Assembly (NCBI RefSeq): GCF_002844395.1
Contig: NZ_CP025197.1
Location: 2,170,001-2,234,000 of the forward strand
DNA from: Acetivibrio saccincola
GTDB taxonomy: Bacteria; Bacillota; Clostridia; Acetivibrionales; Acetivibrionaceae
Direction of reading: 5' to 3'
DNA: 64,000 nt
Below the pieces are notes generated by a model. That model was not told the DNA's origin, did not search any database, and saw only the letters and a list, made by a program, of their open reading frames with translations. Shown in pieces: positions 52,550 through 61,574 of the stretch. Position 1 is the first letter of the stretch, and each line of letters begins with the position of its first letter. The translations under genes and the position numbers were made by a program.

Positions 52550-55105
52550 CTAAAATACCCTTCTTAAATCAATTCCACATTCATTAAGTTTCTGTAGTAA
52601 ATTTATTCTCGCAGCTTTATTTAACATTTCATATCTGCCTATAAAATCAGCACCTGCAGCACCTAATACATCATTCGGTTCTAAACCTAGATAAAAATCG
52701 ACATTTATTGTTCCACCATTTTCCTCATCTTTAAATATAACTCCTGCAAATTTACCGCTGTCTAAATCATTAAGTGTACTTTCATCAATATCTATCCCAT
52801 ATTTAGCCCGTGGTTCAAATAATCCATCTGCATTATACTTTCCACCACCAGCAGCTATAATAGAACCTTTAACATTAGCTCCTCCTTCTAATGTAACAGT
52901 TCCCGTTGTAAAAATTATTCCATTAAAGCTTCCCTTTATAATTATATCATTTGAAGGATTAGTATTGTAAACAAAATAATATTCATCTTCACCTGCCAAG
53001 TCTGTTCCTGATATTACCAAATCGTTTTCTACTTCTATAAAATATCGTTTTTCTCCATGTTCTGTTGTTATTGTTCTAAATGTACTTTTTATTCCTTCAA
53101 TTTCTCTTATAATATCCCTGAATAATTCAAATCTTTCATCACTTGCTCCTGTATCCCATATACCATTTCCATACTCCCTTACTAAAAATGGCTGGGTACG
53201 ATCATATAAATCATCTACTATACCACTATCCAATATCTTCCATACTGCCTCATTAGCATTATTATCTGTAATTGTACCTAGACCCAAATCTTCCCGATTA
53301 TCAAGATCCCAATAACTAGAATCATATTTTAAAACTAAGGAACCATTTTTTTTAACAAATATATTGTCCAATACATAATTAGAATCTTTTAGAAACTCTA
53401 GTTTTTTTAAATCATTACCACTTTCATTACTATATTGATACAAGCCTCCATTAGCTGCTAAAGCGTAGGTCCACGCACCTGAAATCTTTTTAATCTCTCC
53501 AGCTTTCTTTTTGTCTTGTTTAGCTTCACTTATTTCCAAATTTCTAAGTGAATTTATTTTAGCATTTATTTGATTTTTTAAACTATCGTTAGTATAAAAT
53601 CCTGATCTAAACCAATCTGAAAAACCATCTACCCTGTATTCAGATACCTGAAAAAAGTTCATGTGTCCTCCTAAATAACCCTGATTAGTATAAACGTTCA
53701 TTAAAGTTTCATGATACTTATCAGGTTCTTTTGTAATATCTATATCATAAAGTCTATAAAAAGGTCCATTTCCAACAGCAGAATCCCACCATGCAGTGGA
53801 AGCATCTTCTATCTGCCCTTCCGCTTCACCGGTATTAGGATCAATCCTCATTGTACCACCTGGTACTATAACATCCCCACCTATAAATATCCTGGACTTT
53901 TGAGAAGGCTCTGAAAGTAAATTATGTATTATTGCACTATTTACAATACCACTTAAATTATCATGTGGTGGATGTTCTTCTCCTACTGCTGTGCGACCTT
54001 TAGTAAGACCAACATAACTTCCGTTTATAAATAATATGGAATTTTCTGAGTTTATTTCTAAATCCACAAATGTATATGCATTTCTATACACAGCTACTTC
54101 AGTATCATTTCCAAAAAGCTGTATGTTTTGAGCAATTGCATCTTTATATATATGTATTGAACTTCCGTCTGTTTCATTATATGGTCCACCTGTGTGGAGT
54201 GCCCTTGGCTTATAAGGTCCTGTTCTTATAAAACTCCTGGTATATGCATTTCCCATTAAATTTAATTCTGCTTCATTAATAGCATATATGCCACCATAAT
54301 AATGTTGCTTTGGATCTTTTAAAACCTTTGGAAAAGTACCATAAACATTCACATCTCCTTTTACATTTCCTATGGCTCTATTTGCATATAAATCACCTAA
54401 TGTAAGTATTGCATATTCTAATTCAAATTTACTCTTTGGTTCTGGTAATTTAAAAGTAAAATCCTTCTCTGCATAAATAAATCTATTGTCAGCTGAATAG
54501 ATTCCATCAGTATATAAAGCATTAACAGTTATACCAATTGTCACTGTTAAAGTATTTTCTTCACCATTAAACTCTGCTGCAACTGCTTCAACCGCTATGT
54601 CTTCATTGTCTTCACCATCAGTTACAGTAGCTATTCTTACTTCAGAAATACCGGTAATGGCATCCCCGGCATTATAGTTAAGTCCTTGTAACCCATTTAA
54701 TTTATTTATCTTGCTGCCATTTATTTCTACTTCGTTTGATTTATTTAATACTGCTGAAACATCTATAAATTGTCTTTTATTTAAACTTTCTTTTATTTTG
54801 TTAACTATTCCAATTGCTAAGTTTTTTACCTCCATATCATTAGAAGGTAAGGAATAATTAGGCTCATTAAAAATTGCATTAATAAAGCTTTCATCATTAG
54901 CTTTTTCTTCAATCTTATTAAACCAATTTTCAATAGCAGTATCACCGGCATAACGCGCAAAATCCACATTTCTGCTGTGCTTAGTTAATTTAAGACCTTG
55001 TATTGAAACATCAACCAATATAGTTCCAAATAATAAAATTACAGTAGTTATAATTATAACGGTTACTAGTGCAGCTCCTTTATCGTTTCTTAGAAAAAGT
55101 TTCAC
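52550..55105 (-). CDS. Large PilX/GspK-like pilus-associated protein
   Basis: The N-terminus NDKGAALVTVIIITTVILLF is a prepilin-type leader with Gly before the cleavage site, but the usual Glu at +5 is replaced by Thr. That loss is typical of tip pseudopilins of the GspK/PilX type. The 851-residue protein is far larger than ordinary minor pilins. Its C-terminal third (from about 690) has beta-helix-like sequence (DIIIKGSFNGIIFTTGTVTL, GANVKGSIIAAGG). A large beta-rich tip adhesin is plausible. It is encoded between the PilV-like pilin and the lipoprotein. The binding target is unknown. Confidence 0.8.
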   Translation of the reverse strand: MKLFLRNDKGAALVTVIIITTVILLFGTILVDVSIQGLKLTKHSRNVDFARYAGDTAIENWFNKIEEKANDESFINAIFNEPNYSLPSNDMEVKNLAIGIVNKIKESLNKRQFIDVSAVLNKSNEVEINGSKINKLNGLQGLNYNAGDAITGISEVRIATVTDGEDNEDIAVEAVAAEFNGEENTLTVTIGITVNALYTDGIYSADNRFIYAEKDFTFKLPEPKSKFELEYAILTLGDLYANRAIGNVKGDVNVYGTFPKVLKDPKQHYYGGIYAINEAELNLMGNAYTRSFIRTGPYKPRALHTGGPYNETDGSSIHIYKDAIAQNIQLFGNDTEVAVYRNAYTFVDLEINSENSILFINGSYVGLTKGRTAVGEEHPPHDNLSGIVNSAIIHNLLSEPSQKSRIFIGGDVIVPGGTMRIDPNTGEAEGQIEDASTAWWDSAVGNGPFYRLYDIDITKEPDKYHETLMNVYTNQGYLGGHMNFFQVSEYRVDGFSDWFRSGFYTNDSLKNQINAKINSLRNLEISEAKQDKKKAGEIKKISGAWTYALAANGGLYQYSNESGNDLKKLEFLKDSNYVLDNIFVKKNGSLVLKYDSSYWDLDNREDLGLGTITDNNANEAVWKILDSGIVDDLYDRTQPFLVREYGNGIWDTGASDERFELFRDIIREIEGIKSTFRTITTEHGEKRYFIEVENDLVISGTDLAGEDEYYFVYNTNPSNDIIIKGSFNGIIFTTGTVTLEGGANVKGSIIAAGGGKYNADGLFEPRAKYGIDIDESTLNDLDSGKFAGVIFKDEENGGTINVDFYLGLEPNDVLGAAGADFIGRYEMLNKAARINLLQKLNECGIDLRRVF

Positions 55106-55132
55106 ACAAATCCCCTCCTTTTAAAAGGCGCT

Positions 55133-55702
55133 TTATGGCTCTTCACCTGGTTCCTCACTATGGGCATGTAGTTTTTTCCTGACATCTGCACCTACTTTAA
55201 ATATGTTTACGGAATTATATTTATTTTGTGTAATAGCCTCTTGTAAGGTACCTTTAAAATCCCTATTAACCAAATAAACAGATACAATAACATGGTATAC
55301 AGTCTCGTATTCCTCATCATAACATGAATCATGATGATAACTCAATCTATAGAAAAATTTATAATTATTTTTTTCACCATCATCACTTGAATATTCAACT
55401 TCTATGGGATCACTTTCCCCTCCATCCCCTACTATATTACTGGATACAAAATCTATTATATTAAAAGTTCCACCACTTACATAAGGTAGATCTATGTTTT
55501 CATCTATCAGGGCATCCTGAACCCTTTCTTTAATAATGCTTGTAACAGCATTTACATGATTTTCCCTTTCAATCTTTCTTGAAATAAGAAGACTATTCAT
55601 AAAACCAATAGTTAAAGGCAATGTAAATATTGCTAATAAAGAAAGAGCTAATATAACTTCAATAAGCGTCATACCTTTTTTACTTTTTAAAAAACATTTC
55701 AC
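55133..55702 (-). CDS. Minor prepilin, PilV-like
   Basis: The type IV prepilin leader KSKKGMTLIEVILALSLLAI has Gly before the cleavage site and Glu at +5. The hydrophobic helix (about 9-30) is followed by a globular domain of about 150 residues (NAVTSIIKERVQDAL). Its size and place between the PilO-like and PilX-like genes match a PilV/GspI-type minor pilin that primes assembly. The gene follows the PilO-like gene by 19 bases in the pilus operon. Confidence 0.85.
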   Translation of the reverse strand: MKCFLKSKKGMTLIEVILALSLLAIFTLPLTIGFMNSLLISRKIERENHVNAVTSIIKERVQDALIDENIDLPYVSGGTFNIIDFVSSNIVGDGGESDPIEVEYSSDDGEKNNYKFFYRLSYHHDSCYDEEYETVYHVIVSVYLVNRDFKGTLQEAITQNKYNSVNIFKVGADVRKKLHAHSEEPGEEP

Positions 55703-55721
55703 TTTAGCTCCCTCCCCTTAA

Positions 55722-56906
55722 CTATATCACCCTTAAATTCTCTATTTGGCTATTTCTTTTTATTGTGTTACCATTTCTGTCTAATAACTTTGCCCTGCGG
55801 CTTTTATCATCTAACTGGACTCTTATAGGTTTTTGTGAATCATTAATTACCTGAATACTAAGCCCTAAATTTTCATTTTCCTTCACATCCGTTGGAAATT
55901 TAGTAAGAACACTTAAATTTATAACATCACTTGTAATAGCACCATTTAATGTTCTTACGTTCCCGGCATCCCCAACAACTTTTACATCTACATAATCTCC
56001 ATAAAATGTTAAAGTTACATCCGGTGTTATTTTAGTCTTAAAACTGATTATCTTTCCGTCTTGTTTATTAGTTATAACGAAATTATGACCTCCTGACAAA
56101 AAACTGTACAAACTAATATTAATATTTTCAACAAAAGCAGGCGCAGCAGCTGTGCTGCTGCCACCTACCGGAGTTATAACCCTATCTATTACGGTTCTGT
56201 CTATAATACCTGGTTCAATGGTCATTCCAATGAACGGGGCAGATATCATTTCATCTTCATCATGCACCCTGTTAAACCGCTTCTGACTGTATTCATATAT
56301 TTTATCTGCATTGCCTATATTCAAAGCATAAAGATTAATTGACATATCTACATCATACATTTTAATATTGTTTTCCGGTTCTTCATCATTAGACTGTAAA
56401 TTTGTGTTAGTACTTTCTCTTATGGTGAATTTTGGTATGCTTACCTTTTTACTTGCACCCTCTAAGTAATCTATCAGATTCATTACTTCAGCTAATGAGA
56501 GTGTAGCATTAAAATTAAGACCAAATTCATAATATACCCTTTGTTTTTCTTTGGATGTTACCATGACAGGACGCTTAAACGTTACATTTCTAAAACGGTT
56601 TCCAAAAAGCCTGTCAAGGTTATCTATATATTCTATACTATCTGCAACATTTGATTCATTCATTAAGTATGAATCAAACCGCTCATCCTGTACATTTAAG
56701 ATTTCAATATTTCTTTTTATTGTTTCAAGATTAGCTAAATCTCTATCTAAAATTTCCTTTTCCCTCTTTACTTCTTGAAGTTGTTTATTAAGATCTTCAA
56801 TCTTAGGATCCAACCTTGCCGTCCATAAAAACTGATAATATATAAGTCCATATAGCAGAGCTAAAATCAAACACAATATAAAAATCTTAACACCATTGCC
56901 CTTCAT
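55722..56906 (-). CDS. PilO-like inner membrane assembly protein
   Basis: A single N-terminal membrane helix (about 7-25, IFILCLILALLYGLIYY) is followed by a coiled coil (30-65, DLNKQLQEVKREKEILDRDL) and a ferredoxin-like domain (NLDRLFGNRFRNVTF to about 200). The C-terminal half (about 230-394) is an extra beta-rich region. Topology and position directly after pilN fit PilO, which forms the alignment complex with PilN. Sequence similarity to PilO itself is low by eye and the protein is twice as long, so the name is a topology-based call. No gene symbol is given for that reason. Confidence 0.7.
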   Translation of the reverse strand: MKGNGVKIFILCLILALLYGLIYYQFLWTARLDPKIEDLNKQLQEVKREKEILDRDLANLETIKRNIEILNVQDERFDSYLMNESNVADSIEYIDNLDRLFGNRFRNVTFKRPVMVTSKEKQRVYYEFGLNFNATLSLAEVMNLIDYLEGASKKVSIPKFTIRESTNTNLQSNDEEPENNIKMYDVDMSINLYALNIGNADKIYEYSQKRFNRVHDEDEMISAPFIGMTIEPGIIDRTVIDRVITPVGGSSTAAAPAFVENINISLYSFLSGGHNFVITNKQDGKIISFKTKITPDVTLTFYGDYVDVKVVGDAGNVRTLNGAITSDVINLSVLTKFPTDVKENENLGLSIQVINDSQKPIRVQLDDKSRRAKLLDRNGNTIKRNSQIENLRVI

Positions 56907-56908
56907 TG

Positions 56909-57478
56909 CTAACTTCCCCCTCTGCCAACAATTAATGAAAGATTGAAAATATTTGTACCATCTTCTACATTCACATCAGCCGATAAGTTCAAGAGACTAA
57001 TTCTTTCAATTGAAGCGACAAGCTCTGCTACTGCAATCCTGTCCGGTGCTATTCCCATAACGCTAAGCCTGTTATTTGTATAACCTATCTGGGTTAAAGC
57101 AACTCCTTCAGGAATTGCACCTTGTAATGCAACAATAACTTCTGCTAAAGGTGTACTTGATTCATCAATTGTGTCAATAACATCTGCCTTTGAAGCAAGC
57201 TCTTCCACTATTGAATCTAACTCTGCATTAACCTCTCTTACTTCTGCATACTTGTCACTTTCGATTTCGTTTTTAATTGATTCCAATTCTTTTTCTTTTT
57301 GCCGTATGTAAGCAAATGGAACAGCCAATGTAACGGCTATTATAACGACACCGATAATTAACCCCACAAGAATTTTTGCCGTGGTATTGCCACCTCGGGA
57401 AGGTTGAATATATTCGGTATCTTTAATCTCCTCCGGCAATAGATTTATGTCTTTCACAGTTTTCACAGCCCCCCTCAT
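56909..57478 (-). CDS. pilN: Type IV pilus assembly protein PilN
   Basis: The cytoplasmic N-terminus carries the PilM-binding motif VKDINLLPEEIK. One membrane helix (about 33-56, ILVGLIIGVVIIAVTLAVPF) is followed by a coiled coil and a ferredoxin-like domain. Several starts are possible: ATG at 57478, GTG at 57466 and GTG at 57457, all near a GAGGGGGG sequence; I kept the ATG. The expected pilM, whose product binds the INLLP motif, is not in the window. Confidence 0.85.
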   Translation of the reverse strand: MRGAVKTVKDINLLPEEIKDTEYIQPSRGGNTTAKILVGLIIGVVIIAVTLAVPFAYIRQKEKELESIKNEIESDKYAEVREVNAELDSIVEELASKADVIDTIDESSTPLAEVIVALQGAIPEGVALTQIGYTNNRLSVMGIAPDRIAVAELVASIERISLLNLSADVNVEDGTNIFNLSLIVGRGGS

Positions 57479-57542
57479 AATCCTTTTAATGCAGTACAAC
57501 CAGGTTCTTTATATATAATAACAGAAATTTCTGTTATTCGGC

Positions 57543-58100
57543 TTATTCACTTTCACCTACTCTTTTATACCTAACAGAAAATTCTGTTGTTATCAATTCT
57601 TGTACATTACTTCCTTTATTTAGTATTCTGTCATTGTTTAAAGGCATTATACCTAAAACTAATTGTTCAACAGCATCACGACCATCAGAATAATATGCAA
57701 AATAACTTTTGTCAGAATCGATATCTCTGACTACAGTAATATATTCTCCATTATTTATTTTTAACATTAACTTATTATCATTAAATTTCCATGTCCGAGT
57801 ATTGGTCTCAGATTCATCATCACTAAAATTAAACTCTACACTCTCATATATAACTAACGGATCCTTTCTGTCTCTTACACCTATAAACTCAACCTTTTTG
57901 GCCTTTTGAACATCTTCCCGTATAGAAGCTATTACTTCCTGGATTTTATATTGCTGATCAATGTAATTAGTACCGCCTGCAAAATTACGAAGACCGTTTA
58001 CAAAAATCATAAAAACAATGGGGGAAATAATTGAAATAATTGCTATTGTAACTAATAACTCAATTAGCGATACTCCCTTACAATTTATTTTTTTAAGCAT
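57543..58100 (-). CDS. Minor prepilin, PilW/GspJ-like
   Basis: The leader NCKGVSLIELLVTIAIISII has Gly before the cleavage site and Glu at +5. The globular domain of about 155 residues includes QQYKIQEVIASIREDVQKAK, typical of PilW/GspJ-like minor pilins. It follows the major pilin gene after a gap with a strong hairpin and precedes pilN, an unusual position for a minor pilin gene. Confidence 0.85.
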   Translation of the reverse strand: MLKKINCKGVSLIELLVTIAIISIISPIVFMIFVNGLRNFAGGTNYIDQQYKIQEVIASIREDVQKAKKVEFIGVRDRKDPLVIYESVEFNFSDDESETNTRTWKFNDNKLMLKINNGEYITVVRDIDSDKSYFAYYSDGRDAVEQLVLGIMPLNNDRILNKGSNVQELITTEFSVRYKRVGESE

Positions 58101-58134
58101 AATATCCCCCCTGTAATAAGATTTTATAGTTTTC

Positions 58135-58158
58135 CCGGCTGGACATTACTCCAGCCGG
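58135..58158. other. GC-rich hairpin after the major pilin gene
   Basis: CCGGCTGGA (58135-58143) and TCCAGCCGG (58150-58158) form a perfect 9-bp stem with a 6-base loop. There is no T run on either side. Such hairpins often mark 3' ends stabilised after RNA processing, which would let pilA be expressed above the genes behind it. Confidence 0.6.
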
Positions 58159-58197
58159 ACAAAAACATATAATTATAGAACATTCATTTCTAAAATA

Positions 58198-58806
58198 TTA
58201 TGGTTTTGGTTCTAACTTAACTCCACATTCTAATGCTTCACCCACAGAGTCCTGAGCTCCAGTTGTAGCAGCATTGTCTGGTACAGGAACAACATCAGCT
58301 TTTTGTAAATCTGAAAATACTATAATACTATATCCATCTTCATGACCAGACCATGTTGGAGCATAGTTTTTCCAATCAATTTCCTGACCTTCTTTTGGTG
58401 TTAAATATGGACCATATTTAACTGTTCTTTTTGTTTTATTATTTTTTACAACAATAACATGTTGAAGTGCATTAACCAATTCTTGTGAAACATCTGCACC
58501 AGAACCAACTGAAACAGTTGGAGGATTACTAGCTGGGGAACCATCTGCCTCTTCATAAGTTACATCATAATCTGCACTTCTAGTACCATCTAAAATTTCA
58601 AGTTTAGTATCTCCTGACTCTACTATATAAGATGTTAACGCTTTTGCTATTTGGTCTGCTGTTCTCTCGTCTGCTCTCCTTCTACTGTTTCCAAGTATAC
58701 CAGCAAACATACTGAATGCTAATGCCGCTAAAACACCCATTATAGCAATAACTATAAGCAACTCAACTAATGAAAAACCTTTTTGATTTTTTAACATTTT
58801 TTTCAT
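58198..58806 (-). CDS. pilA: Major type IV pilin
   Basis: The leader NQKGFSLVELLIVIAIMGVL is a textbook class III-cleaved prepilin site (Gly/Phe, Glu at +5). The mature pilin is about 190 residues with the helix RRADERTADQIAKALTSYIV and a C-terminal domain with a variable loop (PASNPPTVSVGSGADVS). One Cys (CGVKLEPKP) lies near the end. AGGAGGG precedes the ATG, and a separate 145-base gap upstream may hold its own promoter. A stable hairpin follows the gene. The strong ribosome site and hairpin are consistent with a highly expressed main subunit. Confidence 0.9.
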   Translation of the reverse strand: MKKMLKNQKGFSLVELLIVIAIMGVLAALAFSMFAGILGNSRRRADERTADQIAKALTSYIVESGDTKLEILDGTRSADYDVTYEEADGSPASNPPTVSVGSGADVSQELVNALQHVIVVKNNKTKRTVKYGPYLTPKEGQEIDWKNYAPTWSGHEDGYSIIVFSDLQKADVVPVPDNAATTGAQDSVGEALECGVKLEPKP

Positions 58807-58951
58807 ACTTAGCCCTCCTATTATTCTTAGTTTATTAAGTTTTTGTATTTACCCTTAATGCTTACTGTCTTATCAAATTCCATTTAAGAAGTATGTAGTC
58901 TGATATCCCCCCCTAAACTTTTTTGGAATAAGATAAGCAGGTAAGCAAAAA

Positions 58952-60169
58952 TTACAAATTCATTAATTGGTCGTATAGCTTGAACATTGGATACAGAACA
59001 CTTAAAACTATAAAACCAACTGTTAAAGCCAAGAATACTATAATCAATGGCTCAATTATACTTGTCAACTGCTGCACAGAGGTTTCAACCTCCTGGTCAT
59101 AAAAATCTGCTGCTTTATCTAATGCAAAATCAAGGTTACCAGACTCTTCACCAATCCTTATCATTGAAATCAATAGTGGTGAAAAATATCTCATTGCCAT
59201 AATTGGAGCTGTAAGCCCTCTTCCTTTTTTTATCTCTTCAATGGCATCATTAATTTTATTTTCAATCACTGCATTTCCTACAACCTTTGCTACAACTTCC
59301 ATTGACTGTATTAGTAAAACCCCGCTTGCCATTAATGTTCCTAATGTCCTTGTCAGCCTTGCTGTTATAATGTTTCTGGTTAAGTTTTTTATAATTGGTA
59401 TAGATATTAATAATTTGCCAAAGAACAACCTTCCTTCTGGTGTTTTTCTATAAGCTGCAACGAAAATTATTAGCGCTGCTAATGCTAAACCTATTAAGTA
59501 CCAGAATCTTCTAAAGAAGTTGCTTATGCCTATCAAAATCTTGGTAATAAGCGGCAATTCGCCACCTAGATCCTGGAGTATCTCCACAAACTGGGGAACA
59601 ACAGCAACCATTAAAACTATAACAACTAAAACAGCTACTATACAAACAACCACCGGATACGCGAGGGCACCCTTTATTTTGCTGTTTAATTTACTCTGTT
59701 TTTCAAAATAGCTAGCCACCCTCTGGAAAACTATATCCAGCTGACCACTTACTTCACCGGCTTCAACCATATTTATTAGAAATTGTGGAAAAATATCTTC
59801 ATGTTTTCTAAATGCACTGGATAATGCAATACCTTTTTGTATATCTTCATATATTTCATTGATGCGTCTTCTTAGAGTGGGATTGGTGGTTTGCAGTTTT
59901 AAAACTTCCAAACATTGTGCTATTGGTACACCTGCCTCTAAAACTATGGCAAATTGCCTGCAGAATATAGCTAAATCATTTATTTTTACTCTTTTTTGAA
60001 AAAATTTAATCTCAGTAATATCAGTAAGCGGAGTCTTCTCTACGATTTCCACAACCTTGTAGCCTTTTTCCTCTAATATTCTCCGCAACTCCACTTCACT
60101 TTCTATTTTTACTTCTCCGGTTAATACCTTTCCGGTCTCGGTTTTAACCTTGTAGTTGAAATTTGGCAT
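58952..60169 (-). CDS. pilC: Type IV pilus inner membrane platform protein PilC
   Basis: Two GspF domains are visible (about 70-190 and 275-395), each with the family pattern FCRQFAIVLEAGVPI and TRTLGTLMASGVLLIQSMEV. There are three main membrane segments (GALAYPVVVCIVAVLVVIVL, FFRRFWYLIGLALAALIIFV, and LIIVFLALTVGFIVLSVLYP near the C-terminus). Length 405 is typical. PilC holds the PilB and PilT motors at the membrane. The gene lies 330 bases downstream of pilT, so it may have its own promoter in the gap. Confidence 0.93.
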   Translation of the reverse strand: MPNFNYKVKTETGKVLTGEVKIESEVELRRILEEKGYKVVEIVEKTPLTDITEIKFFQKRVKINDLAIFCRQFAIVLEAGVPIAQCLEVLKLQTTNPTLRRRINEIYEDIQKGIALSSAFRKHEDIFPQFLINMVEAGEVSGQLDIVFQRVASYFEKQSKLNSKIKGALAYPVVVCIVAVLVVIVLMVAVVPQFVEILQDLGGELPLITKILIGISNFFRRFWYLIGLALAALIIFVAAYRKTPEGRLFFGKLLISIPIIKNLTRNIITARLTRTLGTLMASGVLLIQSMEVVAKVVGNAVIENKINDAIEEIKKGRGLTAPIMAMRYFSPLLISMIRIGEESGNLDFALDKAADFYDQEVETSVQQLTSIIEPLIIVFLALTVGFIVLSVLYPMFKLYDQLMNL

Positions 60170-60499
60170 TTCCTAACCCCCAAAATATTATTTGTTGCAC
60201 CCCGGTTCACTTGCTGTATTTTTATACAAAAGCCTTACAAATAAAATTCAAAAATTAATTAATAATTATATTATAACATAAGTTACGTAGTATTGCGCTT
60301 TAAAATAGAGAAATATTCCAGCGAAAACATTAGTGTAACTGCAGATAGTGTGGATAGGATTGGAAATTTCTATAGTGCCTCCCATGTAATATCATTCACT
60401 AAAATACTATAGGATATTTATATTTTTGTTAAAACACCGTATATACATCTATATATATTTTAATACATTTTATCAAAAAATGCTAGTCTTTTTTCAAAT
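60170..60499. other. 330-base gap between pilT and pilC
   Basis: An AT-rich region. On the minus strand a TATAAT-like element (about 60265-60273) precedes pilC but I see no good -35 box. I looked for c-di-GMP riboswitch motifs of both known classes, which control pili in Clostridioides difficile, and saw none. No gene. Confidence 0.5.
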
Positions 60500-61555
60500 T
60501 TACATAGAAATTATTTTTCTCAAATTATCCAAGTCAACTGCATACTGACAAGCAGTATCATAATCTATAAGTTCCTGTTTGTATAAATCCGCAATACAAC
60601 TATCCATAGTATACATGCCAAATTGTGAACCTGTCTGGATACAAGTGTCAATCTGATGGGTACGGCTTTCTCGTATTAGATTTGCAATGGCCGGTGTCCA
60701 AACCATAGTCTCTGTTGCCAGTATACGCCCCTTTCCATCTGCCCTGGGCATAAGCTGTTGGGAAATGATACCCACAAGAACTGTTGATAACTGGGTTCTT
60801 ATCTGCCCCTGCTGATGCGGAGGGAAAACGTCAATAATCCTGTCTATTGTCTTTGCAGAACCTATCGTATGCAGTGTTGAAAGTACTAAGTGACCTGTTT
60901 CTGCTGCTGTAAGAGCAGTTGAAATGGTCTCTAAGTCCCTCATCTCACCTATTAATATTACGTCCGGGTCCTCCCTCAATACCGCCCTTAAAGCATTTGC
61001 ATAAGACAATGTATCAGAACCTATTTCCCTTTGATTAATGACACTTTTATTGTGTCTGTGCAAAAACTCTATAGGATCTTCTATCGTCACTATATGACAT
61101 TTCCTTTTGCTGTTTATGTAATTTATCATTGCAGCTAAAGTAGTTGATTTACCATGACCGGTAGGTCCTGTTATTAAAATCAATCCTCTCTGCTTTAAAG
61201 ATAAATCATAAACCAAGCCCGGAAGTCCAAGGTCTTCAATCATAGGTATTTCTGTAGGAATTGGCCTTAGAGCTATTGCGCATGTTGCCCTTTGTTTAAA
61301 AACATTCATCCTGAACCTTGCAACTCCTGGCAATGTATAAGAAGCGTCAACTTCCCCCTTTTCCAAAAAAACTTCATAAAGCCTGTTGTTCAGGCACTGC
61401 TTGGCCAAATGAACACAATCCTGGGGGGTTAATATGGGTTCATTTAAATAAATAAGATCGCCATTAACCCTTATTACAGGAGGGACACCTGCACAAATAT
61501 GTAAATCAGACGCTCCTGCTTCCACTGTCTTTATAAGTAAATCATTTATATCCAT
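60500..61555 (-). CDS. pilT: Type IV pilus retraction ATPase PilT
   Basis: Hexameric ATPase that depolymerises pili. The N-terminal PAS-like domain (DINDLLIKTVEAGASDLHIC) is followed by Walker A GPTGHGKSTTLAAM, the Asp box (IVTIEDPIEFLH), Walker B (DPDVILIGEMRD) and the His box (ETGHLVLSTLHT). The PilT-specific AIRNLIRE-type motif is present as AIANLIRESRTHQ. Length 351 residues, complete. The pili should therefore be retractile (twitching). Confidence 0.95.
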   Translation of the reverse strand: MDINDLLIKTVEAGASDLHICAGVPPVIRVNGDLIYLNEPILTPQDCVHLAKQCLNNRLYEVFLEKGEVDASYTLPGVARFRMNVFKQRATCAIALRPIPTEIPMIEDLGLPGLVYDLSLKQRGLILITGPTGHGKSTTLAAMINYINSKRKCHIVTIEDPIEFLHRHNKSVINQREIGSDTLSYANALRAVLREDPDVILIGEMRDLETISTALTAAETGHLVLSTLHTIGSAKTIDRIIDVFPPHQQGQIRTQLSTVLVGIISQQLMPRADGKGRILATETMVWTPAIANLIRESRTHQIDTCIQTGSQFGMYTMDSCIADLYKQELIDYDTACQYAVDLDNLRKIISM

Positions 61556-61574
61556 ACCCCTACACCCCTTTTAA

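Noticed and set aside
60170-60499. Possible c-di-GMP riboswitch before pilC
   Set aside because: Searched by eye for the conserved cores of both c-di-GMP riboswitch classes on the minus strand and found none.
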